A DNA stretch of 64,000 nucleotides, taken from assembly GCA_009761415.1 (NCBI GenBank), contig QUOL01000005.1:1860001-1924000 (forward strand), in the 5' to 3' direction. Shown here piece after piece: positions 61,426 to 64,000 of the stretch (the first letter of the stretch is position 1; each line of letters opens with the position of its first letter). This DNA is from Sarcomyxa edulis (taxonomy: Eukaryota > Basidiomycota > Agaricomycetes > Agaricales > Mycenaceae). The position numbers were made by a program, and so were the translations under genes. The notes below the pieces were generated by a model. The model did not search any database. It was not told where the DNA came from and was given only the letters and a program-made list of their open reading frames with translations.

Positions 61426-63448
61426 TTACGATTTCGATCTAATAAGTCCCGCCATCAAGTCGAAACTATTACCATCTGGTTGCAGGTCGATGAACCCGTC
61501 TTCTGCAGACCCGCCCCAACCAGTCCTCTCCCGTACAGTCCTCAGTAAGCCATGATCAACCGTGATTCCCACTATCCTGACCTTAGTCGGAGGCGTCGTA
61601 GTCTCTAGGGTGACCAGCTGATCCCTGCATCACAAGAATGAGAACTGAGCGAGCGAAGACACACAAGGCAATCAACTTACGAATGCAACCACCGTTCGAG
61701 ATACAACTCCATAAACGGTTCAAATGACCCACCACCTCGCAAGAACGTATCCCACATCGGTTCGAATCTAGCCATTATAGCTGCTGCGGTGCGTTCCATG
61801 CTCAGAGGACGCTCCTTGAGTTCTGGGGTCAACTGTGACAGCGAGGTGATAGGCGGAGCATTGAGCACGTTCAAGCCACTTCCTGTACAACAGCACGAGA
61901 TGAGCTAGACTCAACCCAAGAGGGACGAAAACATTAACCAATGACGATATCAACCTTCCCACCTCCCGAGAAACTAGTGTTCACGAGTATACCACCAATC
62001 TTCTTCCTCTCGCCCTCTGAACCTACTGCGTACAGATCGTTGGGCCATTTAATCCGCGTACATTGTCCCCATTTCGGTCCCAACACAGAATCGTCTCGGC
62101 AAGCTTCCACGATAGCAAGTGCGAAAAGATATTGGATAAAGACCAATTTGTTCGCTGGCAGGTACGGTAGGGTCGTAGATGTAGACAACGTAGATACGCG
62201 AAGGACAAGGGAATATTGCAGGCATCCGCTTGGGGAAAGCCATACGTTGGAACCACGCCCCCGGCCGGCGAGTTGATGAGATGCTAATGAAAGGAAAGGT
62301 GTTGGAAGGGCAGAGAGTAATCGCGGATTCCTGGATGAGGTCGATATTGACAAGTGACAATTTGGAAAGCGGGCTACTCACTTGTCTAGCATGGTTTGTG
62401 TGCTTGTGACCATCTCACCGTAGAGAAGAGCATCCCCGAACCGCCAAGTACCACTTGCTCGATCTTTCTGTCCAGTGGCATTGGAGTCTAGCGCATCGAA
62501 AAATGCGCTGATATCGAACAGAGGTGTCTGTTCCCGACTGGGGAGCTTTCCATCTGCACAAATGACGATGTGTCTATCCTTTTCGCTAGGCTGTATATCA
62601 GAGGCGGCGGTTTCTGACAGGGAGTGGAAGTGGAACGTGTCGTTCGTATCATCGAAGACGGTCAAGGCAGACGAATTGTCGGCAGCGGCAGTAGCAAGGG
62701 CGTCTGTCACTTTTGAGATTATCCATGGTTTGCGCGGGCTGGAGGTTAGAAATTGGGGAAGCGGACGAGCCTGAACACGGGCCTTGTCTAAATCAGGACT
62801 TGTCGGTAAATGGAGGCCAAATATCTCGAGAGTATCCTTCAACAGATGCAGTCCCTCTGTGGATGCTGGATCTTCGATGTTCGGTCCCCAGAGTATTATC
62901 TTTCCGCGTAAGAAATCGTACTGTATCCCGGCAATTCCACCATCTGCGGAGTATTTCAACAACACTTTGATGTTGTCCACTTTCTCAACATGCTCGAAGT
63001 CTCGTTTAATCCCATTTTCGCGTACGTCCCGGATCGAACGTCCTTCTTGCGTCTGGAGAGTTACGCTTTGAGAACTTGTAGACGGACCATTGGCAGTCGG
63101 ATATATGTACATTCTAGACACATTATCAAAGAAGCGCAGCGAAAGATCTTTGGGCATCCCTGGTACCCATTGGTCTGCTATGCATCGAATTCCAAAACCG
63201 AGGCCAAGGAAAGAACCACCGCTTTGGATGTATGAGATTATTGCGGAGGTTGCTGGTGATTGGACAATGTGCTGGCATTGGGGAAAGACTAGAAGAGCAC
63301 AATTTGTAGCCCAAGGATGAGACTGGAGAGATTGGAGAGATATTTTCTGGACGGTATAGTTGGGAGTCAAGAGAGATTGAAGAGTCGAGATTGCATTCTC
63401 GAGAGAAGATTGGATAATTTCCGGACCAGAGTAAACGAGGACGTTCAT
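61426..63448 (-). CDS. BPL1: biotin--protein ligase (holocarboxylase synthetase)
   Basis: Attaches biotin to pyruvate and acetyl-CoA carboxylases through biotinyl-AMP, in the cytosol. Four exons splice exactly (62382-63448, 61939-62330, 61681-61882, 61426-61624), giving 619 residues. The N-terminal half is the eukaryotic glutamine-amidotransferase-like domain (MNVLVYSGPEI, GGSFLGLGFGIRC). The catalytic domain has the adenylate loop GRGRGSNVWLSPSGCLQ, then IKWPNDLYA and KIGGILV. The C-terminal cap shows TVDHGLLRT and DLQPDGNSFDLMAGLI. Length matches fungal BPL1. It diverges from the GDP-fucose synthase gene with 238 bp between start codons. Confidence 0.95.
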
Positions 63449-63686
63449 AACTTTCGATATTCCCCTCTTTATTTCGACGTAGTCCGGTTGGATCTAGTAT
63501 CCTAACGGTACTAGTCAGTATAAGTCGATAATTCGAGGAGGATCGATGAGCGGAGGAAAGAGTCCGAGCCAATCTCCGAGTGTGCCGAGAAACTTTATTT
63601 ATTCTATTTTTGCTAAGTCCTTGCTAAGTCCTGCTCCCGGCGACTGCGAGCTATCTTCCCTCGAACTTCATCCCAACTTTACGGAA
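63449..63686. promoter_or_regulatory. 238 bp divergent promoter, biotin ligase / GDP-fucose synthase
   Basis: Both start codons face outward from this stretch. A short direct repeat (gctaagtcct, two copies) lies at about 63612-63633. No element can be named with confidence. Confidence 0.5.
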
Positions 63687-63965
63687 ATGACATCTAACGC
63701 AATCATTCTAGTCACTGGAGGCTCCGGTCTCGTGGGTAGAGCCATACAGCACATCATCGAAACGGAACCCGCAGGTTCAAGATTCGGAAAACACTCCAAC
63801 GAGACGTGGATATTCGCTACTTCATCCGAGGCCGATCTCAGGTAAGACCTATATGTGCAGCACCCAAATGCACTCTCGATTGAAACAACATCAGGGATCC
63901 CGCAGAAACGCGTAAATTATACGAGAAATACCAACCTACCCATGTCATTCATTTGGCCGCTCTTG
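63687..63965 (+). CDS. GDP-L-fucose synthase (5' part, runs off the window)
   Basis: NADPH-dependent epimerase/reductase that would complete GDP-L-fucose synthesis from GDP-4-keto-6-deoxymannose. Two exons are seen, 63687-63841 and 63895-63965, and the next intron starts at 63966 near the window edge. The N-terminal Rossmann motif is ILVTGGSGLVGRAI, followed by [36 protein letters not shown], a run typical of the family here given in two parts: [10 protein letters not shown] and [10 protein letters not shown]. The remaining catalytic YxxxK region lies outside the window. Confidence 0.88.
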
Positions 63966-64000
63966 GTGCGTTATCTGGCTTACTACTGTAGCGTCGTATA

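Noticed and set aside
37959..63965. A nucleotide-sugar pathway linking UDP-glucose dehydrogenase and GDP-L-fucose synthase
   Set aside because: They lie 24 kb apart with many unrelated genes between and act on different sugar nucleotides; proximity is probably chance.

Overview
The window is nuclear DNA of a filamentous basidiomycete, most likely a mushroom-forming Agaricomycete. Coding regions are cut by many 45-70 nt GT..AG introns, often around very small exons. The mix of families also fits: PDR-type ABC transporter, DUF6534-like membrane proteins, MYND-finger and pseudokinase-like proteins, paired FAD2-type desaturases. All gene models below were spliced by hand from the sequence; no database was searched.

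Left part (1-11.3 kb): two FAD2-like fatty acid desaturases diverge head to head (1012-2852 on minus, 5578-7425 on plus), followed by about 3.9 kb without a recognisable gene. Next (11.3-20.5 kb), a full-size PDR/ABCG transporter and a DHA1-type MFS transporter lie in tandem on the minus strand.

Middle part (22-37.4 kb): three paralogous multi-pass membrane proteins of the DUF6534 type (22378-24498 and 25597-27767 on minus, 35327-37402 on plus) surround two unrelated genes, the complex I 75 kDa subunit and an APH-fold phosphotransferase. These paralogs are extremely fragmented: the best-resolved copy has 20 exons for 334 residues, several of them 10-19 nt.

Right part (38-64 kb): this half is compact and mostly housekeeping. 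In order it holds UDP-glucose 6-dehydrogenase, a small HABP4/PAI-RBP1-like protein, a pseudokinase-like protein, an S9 peptidase, a MYND-finger protein, a Gts1-type ArfGAP with a polyglutamine tract, a KPWE-motif (PEX39-like) peroxisomal factor sharing a 180 bp promoter with the ArfGAP, an EST1/SMG7-like protein, a SNF2-family ATPase with a GC-AG intron, a biotin-protein ligase and the 5' end of a GDP-L-fucose synthase gene.

I see no single pathway. Functional themes are unsaturated lipid synthesis, efflux, nucleotide-sugar metabolism and core cell biology. The most unusual structure is the conserved microexon architecture of the DUF6534-like genes. A second oddity is a decayed copy of the ArfGAP polyQ-flanking coding sequence upstream of the pseudokinase gene. 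No tRNA, rRNA, CRISPR array or intact transposon was recognised.
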